DNA of 64,000 nt from Alistipes sp. (lineage in GTDB: Bacteria > Bacteroidota > Bacteroidia > Bacteroidales > Rikenellaceae): positions 84,250 through 148,249 of the forward strand of contig JAJQED010000028.1 of NCBI GenBank assembly GCA_021201825.1, given 5' to 3'. The notes beneath the pieces were generated by a model that saw only the letters and a program-made list of their open reading frames with translations, made no database searches and was not told where the DNA came from. The position numbers were made by a program, and so were the translations under genes. This document shows positions 17,488 to 26,693 of this stretch, one piece after another; positions within the stretch are counted from its first letter, which is position 1, and the number at the start of each line of letters is the position of its first letter.

Positions 17488-18210
17488 ATGCGCCCTTTGC
17501 ATATTATTACCCCTGTCAAAGATTCTATCGGGCTGGCAGTCCAAACTTTCCGGTCCGTACTGGAAGCGGAGCTACCACCGGGGTCGAAATATACCGTATA
17601 TAACGACCGGAGCACTCCCGGTAACCGGACGGTCCTGGAAAATACCGCGCGGCAATACGGGTTCCACCTGGTTCACCTCGAAGATATTACGGACAACCCC
17701 TCTCCCAACTACCTTACCGTGCTTCGCATGGCCCGCAGGGATGCCCTCGCGGCCGGGGCCCACCTGCTGATCATCGAGTCGGACGTGACCGTGCGCCCGG
17801 ACACCGTAACGGCCCTCTACGGTAAAGCGACGGATCTGCCCGTGTGCGGCATGGCGGCGGCCGTAACCGTGGACCGGGACGGCCACATCAACTATCCTTA
17901 CGACAAGATGGGACTGCCGTTCCAAAAATATTCGGACATTCCCACCCGTAAGCACCTGAATTTCTGCTGCACCCTGTTGACAGTAGAGCTGCTCGAGCGG
18001 GTCGATTTCGAAAGGTTCGACGCCAGCAAGTCGTGGTTCGACGTTACCGTCTCGCGGGAATCGCTCAAGCGGGGGCTCGCCAACTATGCCTGCACAGGGA
18101 TCCGGGTTCTGCACCAGCCCCACGGCAGCCGTCCCTGGAAGCAGTTGAAGTACAAGAATCCGCTTAAATATTACTGGCTGAAAATAATCAAAAAGCGGGA
18201 CCGCATCTGA
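17488..18210 (+). CDS. Family 2 glycosyltransferase
   Basis: A 240-residue GT-A fold protein. It begins with LHIITPVKDS, the first beta strand of GT2 enzymes, and has LLIIESDVTV near residues 92-101, where ESD takes the place of the metal-binding DXD motif. The short C-terminal end is strongly basic (KIIKKRDRI), suggesting membrane-surface association. No sugar-nucleotide or polysaccharide genes lie beside it, so the acceptor and sugar are unknown. It is followed by a terminator shared with the converging rubredoxin gene. Confidence 0.8.
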   Translation: MRPLHIITPVKDSIGLAVQTFRSVLEAELPPGSKYTVYNDRSTPGNRTVLENTARQYGFHLVHLEDITDNPSPNYLTVLRMARRDALAAGAHLLIIESDVTVRPDTVTALYGKATDLPVCGMAAAVTVDRDGHINYPYDKMGLPFQKYSDIPTRKHLNFCCTLLTVELLERVDFERFDASKSWFDVTVSRESLKRGLANYACTGIRVLHQPHGSRPWKQLKYKNPLKYYWLKIIKKRDRI

Positions 18211-18246
18211 CCGGCGACAAGCCGGCAGGCAAATACCGCGAAAAAT

Positions 18247-18285
18247 AATCCCGTGGGCTGTTCACTACCCACGGGGATTTCTTTT
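18247..18285 (+). terminator. Bidirectional terminator between glycosyltransferase and rubredoxin
   Basis: Arms AATCCCGTGGG (18247-18257) and CCCACGGGGATT (18268-18279) pair with one bulged G and are followed by TCTTTT. Confidence 0.75.
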
Positions 18286-18293
18286 ACGGCGCC

Positions 18294-18455
18294 TTATTCT
18301 TCGGGCGAAAAATCCTCTTTACCTACGCCGCAGAGGGGGCATACCCAATCGTCGGGAATATCTTCGAACGCAGTACCCGGAGCGATCCCTCCGTCCGGAT
18401 CACCTTTTTCGGGGTCGTAAACCCAACCGCAAACGTCACATTTGTACTTTTTCAT
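18294..18455 (-). CDS. Rubredoxin
   Basis: A 53-residue one-iron electron carrier. The two iron-binding knuckles are CDVCGW and CPLCGVGK, and [20 protein letters not shown] between them is the standard rubredoxin core. The start at 18455 ([10 protein letters not shown]) is the family start. In anaerobic Bacteroidales it usually serves peroxide and oxygen detoxification, donating electrons to rubrerythrin or similar partners; none lies next to it. Confidence 0.96.
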   Translation of the reverse strand: MKKYKCDVCGWVYDPEKGDPDGGIAPGTAFEDIPDDWVCPLCGVGKEDFSPEE

Positions 18456-18510
18456 AATCTTCGAATTTTGGTTGATCAACCGGCGACAGGCATATACCGT
18501 GCCTTACACG

Positions 18511-18538
18511 CTGGGACCCGGCTCCTACCGGGACCCAG
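18511..18538. other. Strong GC hairpin between purB and rubredoxin
   Basis: CTGGGACCCGG (18511-18521) faces CCGGGACCCAG (18528-18538) with one mismatch. It lies 4 bp after the purB stop but has no T-run on the minus strand, so it may be an mRNA 3' end or a pause/processing hairpin rather than a classic terminator. Confidence 0.45.
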
Positions 18539-18542
18539 CCGG

Positions 18543-19889
18543 CTAATATATGCCGGTATAGGTCTGCGGGGAGAGGTGCCGGAGCTCTTCCCTTACCTGT
18601 TCGCTCACATCCAAGTTAGCGATAAATTCCGATATATCCTCGCTCGTGATGGGTTTATTTGTCCGGGTAAGGGCTTTGAGGGCCTCGTAGGGCGATGGAT
18701 AATTCTCGCGCCGCAGGATGGTCTGTATACCCTCGGCCACTACGGCCCAGTTCTGTTCCAGGTCCCGGTCTATGGCGTCGGGATTGATTATCAGCTTGTC
18801 CAGCCCTTTCATTATGGACTTGAACGCGATCACCGTATGGGCGATGGGCACCCCGATATTACGCAGCACGGTGGAGTCCGTCAGGTCCCTTTGCAGCCTC
18901 GACACCGGAAGCTTGGCCGCCAGGTGTTCGAAGATGGCGTTGGCGATGCCCAGGTTACCCTCGGCGTTCTCGAAGTCTATAGGGTTGACCTTGTGGGGCA
19001 TGGCCGACGAACCGACCTCGCCAGCTTTGATCTTCTGCTTGAAATACTCCATCGAGACGTATGTCCAGATGTCACGGCACAAGTCTATCAGGATGGTATT
19101 TATCCGTTTGAACGCGTCGAAAATTGCGGCGATGTTGTCGTAATGTTCGATCTGTGTAGTGGTCTGCGAGCGGTCGAGCCTCAGCACTTCGTTCACGAAC
19201 CGGTTGGCGAACTCCACCCAATCGATATGGGGATAGGCCGCCATGTGGGCGTTGAAGTTTCCCGTCGCGCCGCCGAACTTCGCGGGCGCGGGGATGGCCC
19301 TCAACATGTCCGCCTGTTTGTTTATCCTCTCGGTGAATACCCTGAATTCCTTACCGAGCTTGGTCGGGGAGGCGGGCTGGCCGTGGGTGCGGGCCAGCAG
19401 GGCCACGTCTTTCCAATCTTCGGCCATCCTCTCCAGTCTGGCCAGCAGTTCACCCAGCAACGGATAGTAGACCTCGTGCGAGGCATCCCGCAGGGAGTAG
19501 GGTGTGGCGGTATTGTTGATATCCTGCGAAGTAAGCCCGAAATGGACGAACTCCTTGACATCCTGCAGCCCGAGGCCGTCCATCTTCTCCTTGATGAAAT
19601 ACTCCACGGCCTTGACGTCATGGTTAGTAGTACGTTCTATATCCTTTACCCGGCCGGCCTCTTCGGGGGTGAAGTCCCGGTAGATGCCGCGCAGGTCCCC
19701 GTATTTCGATTTATCCACTCCGGCCAGCTGCGGCAACGGTATCTCGCACAGGGCGATGAAATATTCTATCTCCACAAGGATGCGGTAGCGGATAAGGGCA
19801 TATTCCGAAAAATATTGCTCCAGCGGGCTGCTGGCCGCCCGGTACCGCCCGTCAACCGGACTGATGGCTGTTATGCTGTCCAATTCCAT
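18543..19889 (-). CDS. purB: Adenylosuccinate lyase
   Basis: A 448-residue fumarase-superfamily lyase that acts twice in purine synthesis, on SAICAR and adenylosuccinate. The superfamily signature GSSAMPHKVNP is at 293-303, THGQPASPT with His169 at 168-176, and TSQDINNT at 120-127. Length is that of the E. coli-type enzyme. Monocistronic, with a good promoter immediately upstream and a hairpin after the stop. Confidence 0.97.
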   Translation of the reverse strand: MELDSITAISPVDGRYRAASSPLEQYFSEYALIRYRILVEIEYFIALCEIPLPQLAGVDKSKYGDLRGIYRDFTPEEAGRVKDIERTTNHDVKAVEYFIKEKMDGLGLQDVKEFVHFGLTSQDINNTATPYSLRDASHEVYYPLLGELLARLERMAEDWKDVALLARTHGQPASPTKLGKEFRVFTERINKQADMLRAIPAPAKFGGATGNFNAHMAAYPHIDWVEFANRFVNEVLRLDRSQTTTQIEHYDNIAAIFDAFKRINTILIDLCRDIWTYVSMEYFKQKIKAGEVGSSAMPHKVNPIDFENAEGNLGIANAIFEHLAAKLPVSRLQRDLTDSTVLRNIGVPIAHTVIAFKSIMKGLDKLIINPDAIDRDLEQNWAVVAEGIQTILRRENYPSPYEALKALTRTNKPITSEDISEFIANLDVSEQVREELRHLSPQTYTGIY

Positions 19890-19911
19890 TTCATTCGTTT
19901 AAAGGTAAACG

Positions 19912-19943
19912 CAAATTTACCAATATCGCCTCATTTTACCAAG
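19912..19943 (-). promoter_or_regulatory. Promoter for purB
   Basis: On the minus strand CTTG (19943-19940) is followed after 20 bases by TAAATTTG (19919-19912), close to the Bacteroidetes TTTG/TAnnTTTG promoter. The purB ATG starts 22 bp downstream. Confidence 0.65.
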
Positions 19944-20210
19944 TCCGCCCCGGAGCCGGACGGTCAAAAAGAGCATCCGTCTCCATGTCGGCCACGGCCT
20001 TACCACGGCAGGGCCGCCCCGGTCCGCGGGAGTTAAACGGTGTTTCCCCGCTCCCTACCCGCTCCCGCTTTTGTCAGGCCCGTCCCGGCAAAGGACGACC
20101 CCCACGGCCGCTCCTGCATTATTATTGCTTCGGGGAGCGGTGCGGATCAAGGGTAACGCCCCGGAGGGGATACCGGGAAAGGCGGAAGCAATAAATCCGG
20201 AAATTGTCGT
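19944..20210. other. Divergent intergenic region purB / DUF4834
   Basis: The gap 19890-20233 is about 344 bp. Both ends hold promoters; the middle is GC-rich with scattered inverted repeats but no recognisable gene, RNA or binding site. Confidence 0.4.
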
Positions 20211-20218
20211 TATCTTTG
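20211..20218 (+). promoter_or_regulatory. -7 promoter element for the DUF4834-mla operon
   Basis: TATCTTTG, a full TAnnTTTG match, 15 bp ahead of the ATG at 20234. Confidence 0.55.
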
Positions 20219-20233
20219 TAAATTGTTTTTGAT

Positions 20234-20530
20234 ATGGAAACCTTTCTCACATTCATATTCGTAACCGTACTGGTGCTTTACCTTGCCGGACAGCTGGGCA
20301 AGTGGCTGCTGCGGCGGTGGATACTGCGTAAGCAGCGGGAGTTCGCCGAGAAGTTCGGGGAGCAGGCGGCCGGTTTCGGCCAGGCATATACCTGGTCCAC
20401 GGGCACCCGCCGGCAGCGGCAATCCGCCACGGCCGAGGGAGAGATCAGGGTTCAGCGCACCCGCAGGGAAGAAAAGAAAGCCCGGGGACAGATAGGCGAA
20501 TACGTCGATTTCGAGGAGGTAAAGGAATAG
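20234..20530 (+). CDS. DUF4834 family small membrane protein
   Basis: A 98-residue protein with one N-terminal transmembrane helix (about 3-25: FLTFIFVTVLVLYLAG), a basic stretch after it and a charged, probably disordered tail. The layout matches the Bacteroidetes DUF4834 family, whose function is unknown. It lies 23 bp upstream of the mlaE-like permease gene on the same strand and likely shares the promoter, so a role in the same envelope process is possible but unproven. Confidence 0.7.
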   Translation: METFLTFIFVTVLVLYLAGQLGKWLLRRWILRKQREFAEKFGEQAAGFGQAYTWSTGTRRQRQSATAEGEIRVQRTRREEKKARGQIGEYVDFEEVKE

Positions 20531-20553
20531 CCTGCGGCGGCAAATAACTTTAT

Positions 20554-21294
20554 ATGAAGTTTTTCGAATTTTTAGGGAAGTATTTCATTTTGATGGGCAA
20601 GGTCTTTTCAAGGCCGGAGAAGTCCCGTATCTTCCGCAACAGGGTGGTTTTCGAGTTGGATGCCCTGGGTTTGAATTCGATAGGTATAGCCGCGATCATT
20701 TCGGTATTTATGGGTGCTGTGGTCACCCTGCAGATGTGTATCAATCTGGAATCCCCGTTCATCCCGCAATACCTGATAGGATACGCTACACGGGAGGTAA
20801 TGATCCTGGAGTTCAGTTCCACGGTGGTGGCGCTGATCCTGGCCGGAAAGGTCGGGAGCAATATCGCCTCGGAGATCGGCATCATGCGGATAACCGAGCA
20901 GATTGACGCGCTGGAGGTGATGGGGATAAACTCGGCCAATTACCTTATCCTGCCCAAAATAATCGCCACGGTTTTCTTCTTCCCGTTCCTGGGCATTATG
21001 AGTATCCTGATCGGATGCGTAGGCGGGTACGCTATCGCCATTATCACGGGCATCATGAACCCTGAGGATTATATTACGGGCCTGAGGAGCGACTTCAAAC
21101 TGTTCTCGATCTGGTACGCCCTTATAAAATGTTCGGTTTTCGCCTTTATCATCACGTCCATTTCGGGGATGTACGGGTTCTACGCCCGTGGCAACTCGCT
21201 CGAAGTGGGGCGGGCCAGTACCAAGGCGGTTGTGGTAAGTTCCATCGTCATACTGATATTCGACCTTATACTCACCCAATTGTTGCTAATCTGA
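20554..21294 (+). CDS. mlaE: MlaE-type ABC transporter permease
   Basis: A 246-residue inner-membrane permease of the MlaE/MCE lipid transport family, which moves phospholipids between inner and outer membranes. An N-terminal amphipathic segment (1-30) is followed by about five hydrophobic segments; ISVFMGAVVTLQ, the conserved LILAGKVGSNIASEIGIMRITEQIDALEVMGIN loop (broken here over 90-125) and PFLGIMS are family hallmarks. Its TGA stop overlaps the ATG of the ATPase gene. No MCE-domain (MlaD) gene is adjacent. Confidence 0.92.
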   Translation: MKFFEFLGKYFILMGKVFSRPEKSRIFRNRVVFELDALGLNSIGIAAIISVFMGAVVTLQMCINLESPFIPQYLIGYATREVMILEFSSTVVALILAGKVGSNIASEIGIMRITEQIDALEVMGINSANYLILPKIIATVFFFPFLGIMSILIGCVGGYAIAIITGIMNPEDYITGLRSDFKLFSIWYALIKCSVFAFIITSISGMYGFYARGNSLEVGRASTKAVVVSSIVILIFDLILTQLLLI

Positions 21295-22064
21295 TGATCC
21301 GGGCCGAACATATATACAAGTCATTCGACGGGCGGACGGTCCTCGAGGATATCAGCGCGGTCTTCGACCAGGGCAAGACCAACCTTATAATTGGCCAGAG
21401 CGGGTCGGGTAAAACGGTACTGCTCAAATGCCTTGTCGGGCTTCATACCGTGGACAGCGGGGATATCTACTATAATGACACCGATTTTACGGCCCTGGAT
21501 TTCAAAGAGAGGAAAGCCATCCGCCAGCATGTGGGGATGATATTCCAGGGGGGCGCCCTGTTGGATTCGTCCACGGTGGAGGATAACGTGAAGCTGCCGC
21601 TCGACCTGTTTACCGACCAGACCGAGGAGGAGAAGCTGGACCGGGTGAATTTCTGCCTCCAGCGCGTGAACCTCGTCAACGCCAACCGCCTCTATCCGGC
21701 CGAGTTGAGTGGAGGGATGATAAAGCGTGTGGCCATCGCCCGCGCCATCGTACTTAATCCCAAATACCTATTCTGCGACGAGCCCAACTCGGGCCTCGAC
21801 CCGATGACATCTGTGGTCATCGACAACCTGATCCAGGAGATAACCCAGGAATACTGCATTACCACGATCGTCAATACGCACGAAATGAATTCAGTGATGG
21901 AGATCGGCGAAAAGGTGATCTTTATCTACCAGGGCAAAAAATGGTGGGAGGGGTCCAAGAACGATATCCTGGATACCGACAACAGGGAGTTGAACGACTT
22001 CGTGTTCGCATCGTCCATCGCCAAGAAGTTCAAGGCGGCGGAGAAAGGCCTCGTCACCAAATGA
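21294..22064 (+). CDS. mlaF: MlaF-type ABC transporter ATP-binding protein
   Basis: A 256-residue ATPase that pairs with the MlaE permease. Walker A GQSGSGKT is at 34-41; the signature is LSGGMIKR, the variant typical of MlaF-like ATPases, followed by Walker B YLFCDEP and the SGLDP D-loop; H-loop THEM follows. Start 21294 overlaps the mlaE stop (TGATG), implying translational coupling. Its own stop overlaps the start of the next gene, a secreted protein of unknown family. Confidence 0.93.
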   Translation: MIRAEHIYKSFDGRTVLEDISAVFDQGKTNLIIGQSGSGKTVLLKCLVGLHTVDSGDIYYNDTDFTALDFKERKAIRQHVGMIFQGGALLDSSTVEDNVKLPLDLFTDQTEEEKLDRVNFCLQRVNLVNANRLYPAELSGGMIKRVAIARAIVLNPKYLFCDEPNSGLDPMTSVVIDNLIQEITQEYCITTIVNTHEMNSVMEIGEKVIFIYQGKKWWEGSKNDILDTDNRELNDFVFASSIAKKFKAAEKGLVTK

Positions 22065-22579
22065 GACAGGTCGGCCGTTCCGTTATAACCTTTACCGCAT
22101 TTTTAGCTTTAACCACTATGGCCCCGGGCAGCAACCTCAACGCACAGGGACCCGGACCGGACGGCAGGGCTATCGTTTTGGGCGACTCCGGCGGGCTTAC
22201 CTATTCCCTGTTATCGTTGGAATTATGGGACCGGGAGATCCCCGCCGGGTTTCTTCCGGTCGAAATGGCCGAATCTCCCCGGTACGTCTTCCGGTTTAAG
22301 CTTAACATACGACACAGTTCCGGACAGACCGAATCCGGGTTGCCGTTGAGCTACCTTACGGTTACCGGGAATTACGGTTTTATAACACACGGCGCGGACG
22401 GTCCGGCAGTTTTTACGGGCGAGATCGGCAGCCGGTGGAACGGGACCGAATATGCCGAAGTCCTCTCGGAACCCACCGCAGACGGCCCGCTTCAACGGTT
22501 TCTCGGGGCTGAACGGCTAATCGAGATGCTTTGTGACCTTACCGCCTTTAGCGACCGGAACCAGGAAGAACAGTTATGA
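22061..22579 (+). CDS. Secreted protein of unknown family, coupled to mlaF (copy 1)
   Basis: A 172-residue protein with an N-terminal signal peptide (hydrophobic 8-22, probable cleavage near NLNAQ). The family is not recognised. The mature part begins with a strand-rich segment and contains LELWDREIPAG, YVFRFKLN and a C-terminal EPTADGPLQRFL. The following gene has the same order of motifs, so the two are tandem paralogues. The ATG overlaps the mlaF stop in an ATGA junction, so it is almost certainly translated with MlaEF. A periplasmic role tied to lipid transport is an inference from this coupling only. Confidence 0.7.
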   Translation: MRQVGRSVITFTAFLALTTMAPGSNLNAQGPGPDGRAIVLGDSGGLTYSLLSLELWDREIPAGFLPVEMAESPRYVFRFKLNIRHSSGQTESGLPLSYLTVTGNYGFITHGADGPAVFTGEIGSRWNGTEYAEVLSEPTADGPLQRFLGAERLIEMLCDLTAFSDRNQEEQL

Positions 22580-23058
22580 AATCCATCGCCATTACCTTAA
22601 TGATAAACCTATTAGCGGCTGCCTCACAGGGTGACCACGAACTTTTGATCAAAGACGGGGCCACCAAATATTACGTCTCTTCTTTCGCCTTGTGGGACGG
22701 GGATCTGCCGCCGGCAAGCCTGCCCGACGGCACCGAGGGCGAGCCAGAGTTTATTTTCCGCTTCAAATTGAGCGGCGAGTTCGTTATGGATCATGTCGGG
22801 GAGCTGCCGGTCTACTATTCCGATACCGCCAAAATGTACGGGGTCGTAGTCCGGGATAAGGACGGTTACACGGTATATACGGGCCGGATAATCGAAAAAT
22901 GGTCCCCGGACCATAACCGGTATATAGATTTCCAAGAGGAGCCGGAAGCCGACGGGGAACTTCAGGAGTATCTGCAAGACGGCCACACGGAGGCTTTTAT
23001 CGACTACCTGCGGCGATTGTCTGCCGGCGAAAGCGGGCACACAGCCGGATGGTTCTGA
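22576..23058 (+). CDS. Secreted protein of unknown family (copy 2, tandem paralogue)
   Basis: A 160-residue protein with a short signal peptide (about 1-18). Family not recognised. Aligned by eye with the preceding gene: FALWDGDLPPASLP against LELWDREIPAGFLP, FIFRFKLS against YVFRFKLN, a central YGVVV/YGFIT strand followed by DGYTVYTGRI/DGPAVFTGEI, and QEEPEADGELQEYL against LSEPTADGPLQRFL. The mature protein is acidic. Its ATG overlaps the previous stop (ATGA), making it the fifth gene of the DUF4834-mla run. It could be a partner or a diverged duplicate of copy 1. Confidence 0.7.
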   Translation: MKSIAITLMINLLAAASQGDHELLIKDGATKYYVSSFALWDGDLPPASLPDGTEGEPEFIFRFKLSGEFVMDHVGELPVYYSDTAKMYGVVVRDKDGYTVYTGRIIEKWSPDHNRYIDFQEEPEADGELQEYLQDGHTEAFIDYLRRLSAGESGHTAGWF

Positions 23059-23088
23059 CCAGCCGGTCCGATCGGCACCCGGGCGGTT

Positions 23089-23640
23089 TTACCTTGTCCA
23101 GACAACCAGGATCTTTCCATGCGGGCCGCCCTCGGGGGCATAGCGCTCATCGACCATAATATAATGCAGCCCGCATATATCTTTTTTCCGCAACCCCTCC
23201 AAAGCCTGTTTTCCGCTGCCGGCATCCATCGTTTTCCCGTCTATCATCACAGCGTCATACTCCGAATGATCGGCAAGGAATGCGGTCCGTTTCTGTCGGA
23301 TCCATTTCCTGCGCATCGGCTTGGTGACCACCCAGATAACACTCGTCTTATGGCCTTTATTCACATATTTGCCCCTGTAAAATTCTTCGGCGGATTGACC
23401 CGATAAGTATGCTATGTGCGCACCCTCTGCCCGGCGGCGGGCCAGTATCCCGTCCGCCTGGCGGGCTTCATAACCCTGGCCGTCGATGATATACCACGAA
23501 TTACTGTCTACCGGGATAGCGGGGTAGACCGCCTCCATCCATTCCAAAATATAGTCCCTGTCCGGCGGAATTCCCGACGCAGGCACGATGGCGAGTAAGA
23601 TTCCCGCCGTAATAAGTATGGACCGAATCCTTGGAGTCAT
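23089..23640 (-). CDS. Secreted protein of unknown function
   Basis: A 183-residue protein with a signal peptide (hydrophobic 7-23, cleavage near PASG). The mature part has no motif I recognise. It shows an alternating hydrophobic pattern with YIIDGQGY and AVMIDGKTM and ends in a strand, GKILVVWTR. It converges on the mla-linked genes 30 bp away and stands alone on its strand. Confidence 0.5.
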   Translation of the reverse strand: MTPRIRSILITAGILLAIVPASGIPPDRDYILEWMEAVYPAIPVDSNSWYIIDGQGYEARQADGILARRRAEGAHIAYLSGQSAEEFYRGKYVNKGHKTSVIWVVTKPMRRKWIRQKRTAFLADHSEYDAVMIDGKTMDAGSGKQALEGLRKKDICGLHYIMVDERYAPEGGPHGKILVVWTR

Positions 23641-23757
23641 ATCACCGTAAAGCTACTCAAATAATCCCGGTTGCCTCCGTCCGGACGGCGCCCGGGGTTA
23701 AATTCCTGCGATCATCCCTTTCACCGGCTAATTTATTAAAATTATTTAAAAAACTTT

Positions 23758-23789
23758 TTTGCATACTATTTGCAAATTGACTACCTTTG
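23758..23789 (+). promoter_or_regulatory. Promoter for GAPDH gene
   Basis: TTTG (23758-23761), 20-base spacer, TACCTTTG (23782-23789): a perfect Bacteroidetes promoter. It leaves a leader of about 150 bases before the ATG at 23950. The 309-bp gap 23641-23949 holds nothing else recognisable beyond a GC-rich stretch (23795-23915) in the transcribed leader. Confidence 0.75.
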
Positions 23790-23916
23790 TATGTTACCGC
23801 GTAAAAGCCTTAAAACCAGGCTCCCGGGCTACAACGGCGCAGGCCGGGGCCGCGGTACGCAGCGGACGGGGAACCGTAAGGCCCGGCCACGGAAATGGGG
23901 CGGCGCCCCGTCCTGA

Positions 23917-24957
<1,041 letters not shown>

Positions 24958-24980
24958 TCGCGGTACAGATATATTAAGAC

Positions 24981-25012
24981 AAAGCCGGGCAGAAGCCCGG
25001 CTTTATTATTTT
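24981..25012 (+). terminator. Terminator of gap
   Basis: Perfect 10-bp arms AAAGCCGGGC (24981-24990) and GCCCGGCTTT (24995-25004) around an AGAA loop, then ATTATTTT. Confidence 0.9.
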
Positions 25013-25024
25013 CAGCCCTGCCGT

Positions 25025-25585
25025 TCAAAGCAGGTTCACCACCCTGTGGCCGGCTTTCAAGGCCTTTTTAACCGTGTAGCGGGTTCCACCGGGAGTGCCG
25101 TCGTAACAGCAAACCAGTACCGAGCTATGGGCCACAAGCAAGTCGTTGCGCAGATGGAAACAATCCTGACGGTACTCCGGGCATACGGTATATATCCCCG
25201 ACGCTGAGGCAAGCACTTTTTCGTAGTCCTCCCGGTCCCGTTCACCGAACCTTGCGGCCTGGCCCGGGTGCGGCACCAGAGCCAGAAGATCCACGGGGTA
25301 TCCCGCCCGGATAAGCCTGCGGACGGCCATCCCTGCCATAAGATCGAACCCGGCGGCCATCCCGCACAGGAACGTGTGGTACCCCTCCCCCACCAAACCC
25401 TCCAGCGCTTTGTCGAGTTTCGAGGCCACCGTATTACTGAAATGTTCGGGGTCGATAATTTCGGCCCCATGGAATAAGCTGGACTGCACGGGTGCCACAA
25501 TACGCCGGTGGCCGCTAAACGCCACTGTAGTATCCCTGTCCGTATATATCGCCGTCAACCGGTTCACGGGCGAAAGATACGCCAT
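25025..25585 (-). CDS. SLOG-fold protein, YpsA/DUF1273-like
   Basis: A 186-residue Rossmann-like protein. The pattern VAFSGHR at the first strand, FLCGMAAGFDLMAG in the middle and VCCYDGTPGGTRYTVKKAL at the C-terminus is that of the DUF1273/YpsA branch of the SLOG superfamily, thought from its fold to bind nucleotide or nucleotide-derived ligands. Its length fits the stand-alone form. It converges on gap, whose terminator lies just past its stop. It is a lone gene with no helicase, nuclease or toxin partner, so a defence role is not supported here. Confidence 0.8.
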   Translation of the reverse strand: MAYLSPVNRLTAIYTDRDTTVAFSGHRRIVAPVQSSLFHGAEIIDPEHFSNTVASKLDKALEGLVGEGYHTFLCGMAAGFDLMAGMAVRRLIRAGYPVDLLALVPHPGQAARFGERDREDYEKVLASASGIYTVCPEYRQDCFHLRNDLLVAHSSVLVCCYDGTPGGTRYTVKKALKAGHRVVNLL

Positions 25586-25760
25586 TCGGTCCGGAAAATA
25601 AAATTAGGAAAGCTCCACGATTTTCCGTAAATTAACGGTAGGCCGCCCGCCGCCACGGCCGACGGTGGCTTTTGGAACCATATTTGATATTATACGTGGG
25701 TCGGGCGGGATTTCACCGTCCGTATTCGGAATAATTTGAATAACTAAAAAACTTACGATC

Positions 25761-25979
25761 ATGAAATCGATTTTCGCATTTTTGGGCGGTGCAATGGCAG
25801 GCGCCGCAGCGGCACTTTTGATGGCCCCCGAACGGGGTGAGGTAACCAGGCGCAAACTCCGCCACATGATGAACAACCACGTAACCCGTGCCGAATGGGA
25901 ACTGCAGGCCGCCCGGATGAAAGCCGACCGCGCGGCACGCGAAGCGATCCACGATTTGGCCGACTCAGCTAAAGTCTGA
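25761..25979 (+). CDS. YtxH-domain small protein
   Basis: A 72-residue protein with an N-terminal glycine/alanine-rich transmembrane helix (FAFLGGAMAGAAAALLMAP) and an amphipathic charged helix after it, the YtxH arrangement. The family is linked to general stress in other bacteria. It opens a three-gene cluster: the stop is 2 bp before the next ATG. Confidence 0.8.
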   Translation: MKSIFAFLGGAMAGAAAALLMAPERGEVTRRKLRHMMNNHVTRAEWELQAARMKADRAAREAIHDLADSAKV

Positions 25980-25981
25980 CC

Positions 25982-26356
25982 ATGAAAGAAACGGGCGGGC
26001 CGGTAGACAGCGGCCGCATTGCCGACGATGTGAAGCAGTACGTGAACATGCGTATCGCTTCGGTGAAGCTGGCGATGGTCGAGGGGCTGAGCAGGATCAG
26101 CGGCAACGCCGTCCGTATCCTGGTATTCCTCTTCCTGTGCCTGATGGGATTGCTGGCACTGGGTGTGGCCCTTATCGCCTCGCTGGCCACCGTTGTGGGC
26201 GGCACGGCGATAGCCGCGCTCATCGTCGGCATCGTACTCATTATAGTCGCGCTACTGGTACTTATGGCCAAAAAGCTGTTTATCAACCCTATGGTTGCCA
26301 TGTTCAGCGAAATGTTCTTCAAACCCCGCAAGCACGAACACGATGAAGAAGAATAA
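25982..26356 (+). CDS. Phage-holin-like / DUF1469 (YqjE) membrane protein
   Basis: A 124-residue protein with a short cytoplasmic N-terminus, two long hydrophobic helices (about 40-66 and 72-97) and a charged C-terminus. It resembles the putative actinobacterial holin-X/YqjE superfamily, which despite its name is a common chromosomal envelope protein found beside YtxH genes. It overlaps the next gene by 14 bp. Confidence 0.75.
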   Translation: MKETGGPVDSGRIADDVKQYVNMRIASVKLAMVEGLSRISGNAVRILVFLFLCLMGLLALGVALIASLATVVGGTAIAALIVGIVLIIVALLVLMAKKLFINPMVAMFSEMFFKPRKHEHDEEE

Positions 26357-26615
26357 GCTCGGCAAACGCTACTGCAAGATATCGACCCTGGACGAACTGG
26401 AACTCGAGCGCGACCGCCTGGCTTACAGGATCGGGCTCAAGGAGGTCGATATGGAACACCAGTGGGAGGATATAAAGGAATCCCTGACCTTTTCCAATAT
26501 CTGCCGGACTGTCTGGAACCGCATCGAGGGTCCGCGTCTTGCGCTCACCCACGGGTTCAACGTCTTTTCGGCTCTGTTCCGTAAAAAGAGGAAAAAACAC
26601 AGCTGTTCCCTTTAA
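26343..26615 (+). CDS. Small conserved-type hypothetical protein of the YtxH cluster
   Basis: A 90-residue basic protein, mostly predicted helix (TLDELELERDRLAYRIGL) with a KKRKKH-type tail. No family recognised. The ATG at 26343 lies inside the previous gene and is taken because it preserves the operon; it is followed by a strong terminator 22 bp after its stop. By position it is likely to work with the two membrane proteins before it. Confidence 0.6.
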   Translation: MKKNKLGKRYCKISTLDELELERDRLAYRIGLKEVDMEHQWEDIKESLTFSNICRTVWNRIEGPRLALTHGFNVFSALFRKKRKKHSCSL

Positions 26616-26636
26616 CCGGGTGCCGCCACACAGGAA

Positions 26637-26672
26637 AATAAGGAAGCCGCAGAGCGGCTTCCTTATTTTTTT
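26637..26672 (+). terminator. Terminator of the YtxH cluster
   Basis: Perfect 14-bp arms AATAAGGAAGCCGC (26637-26650) and GCGGCTTCCTTATT (26654-26667) around an AGA loop, then a T-run. Confidence 0.92.
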
Positions 26673-26693
26673 CCCTACATTTCCGTCATTGCT

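Noticed and set aside
19985..20194. 69-residue plus-strand frame upstream of DUF4834
   Set aside because: GC-rich sequence with Arg/Pro-heavy translation typical of noncoding DNA.
25025..25585. SLOG-fold protein as part of a defence system
   Set aside because: It stands alone, with no nuclease, TIR, cyclase or membrane effector next to it.
25982..26356. Holin-like protein as evidence of a prophage
   Set aside because: The DUF1469 family is a common chromosomal envelope protein and no phage genes are nearby.
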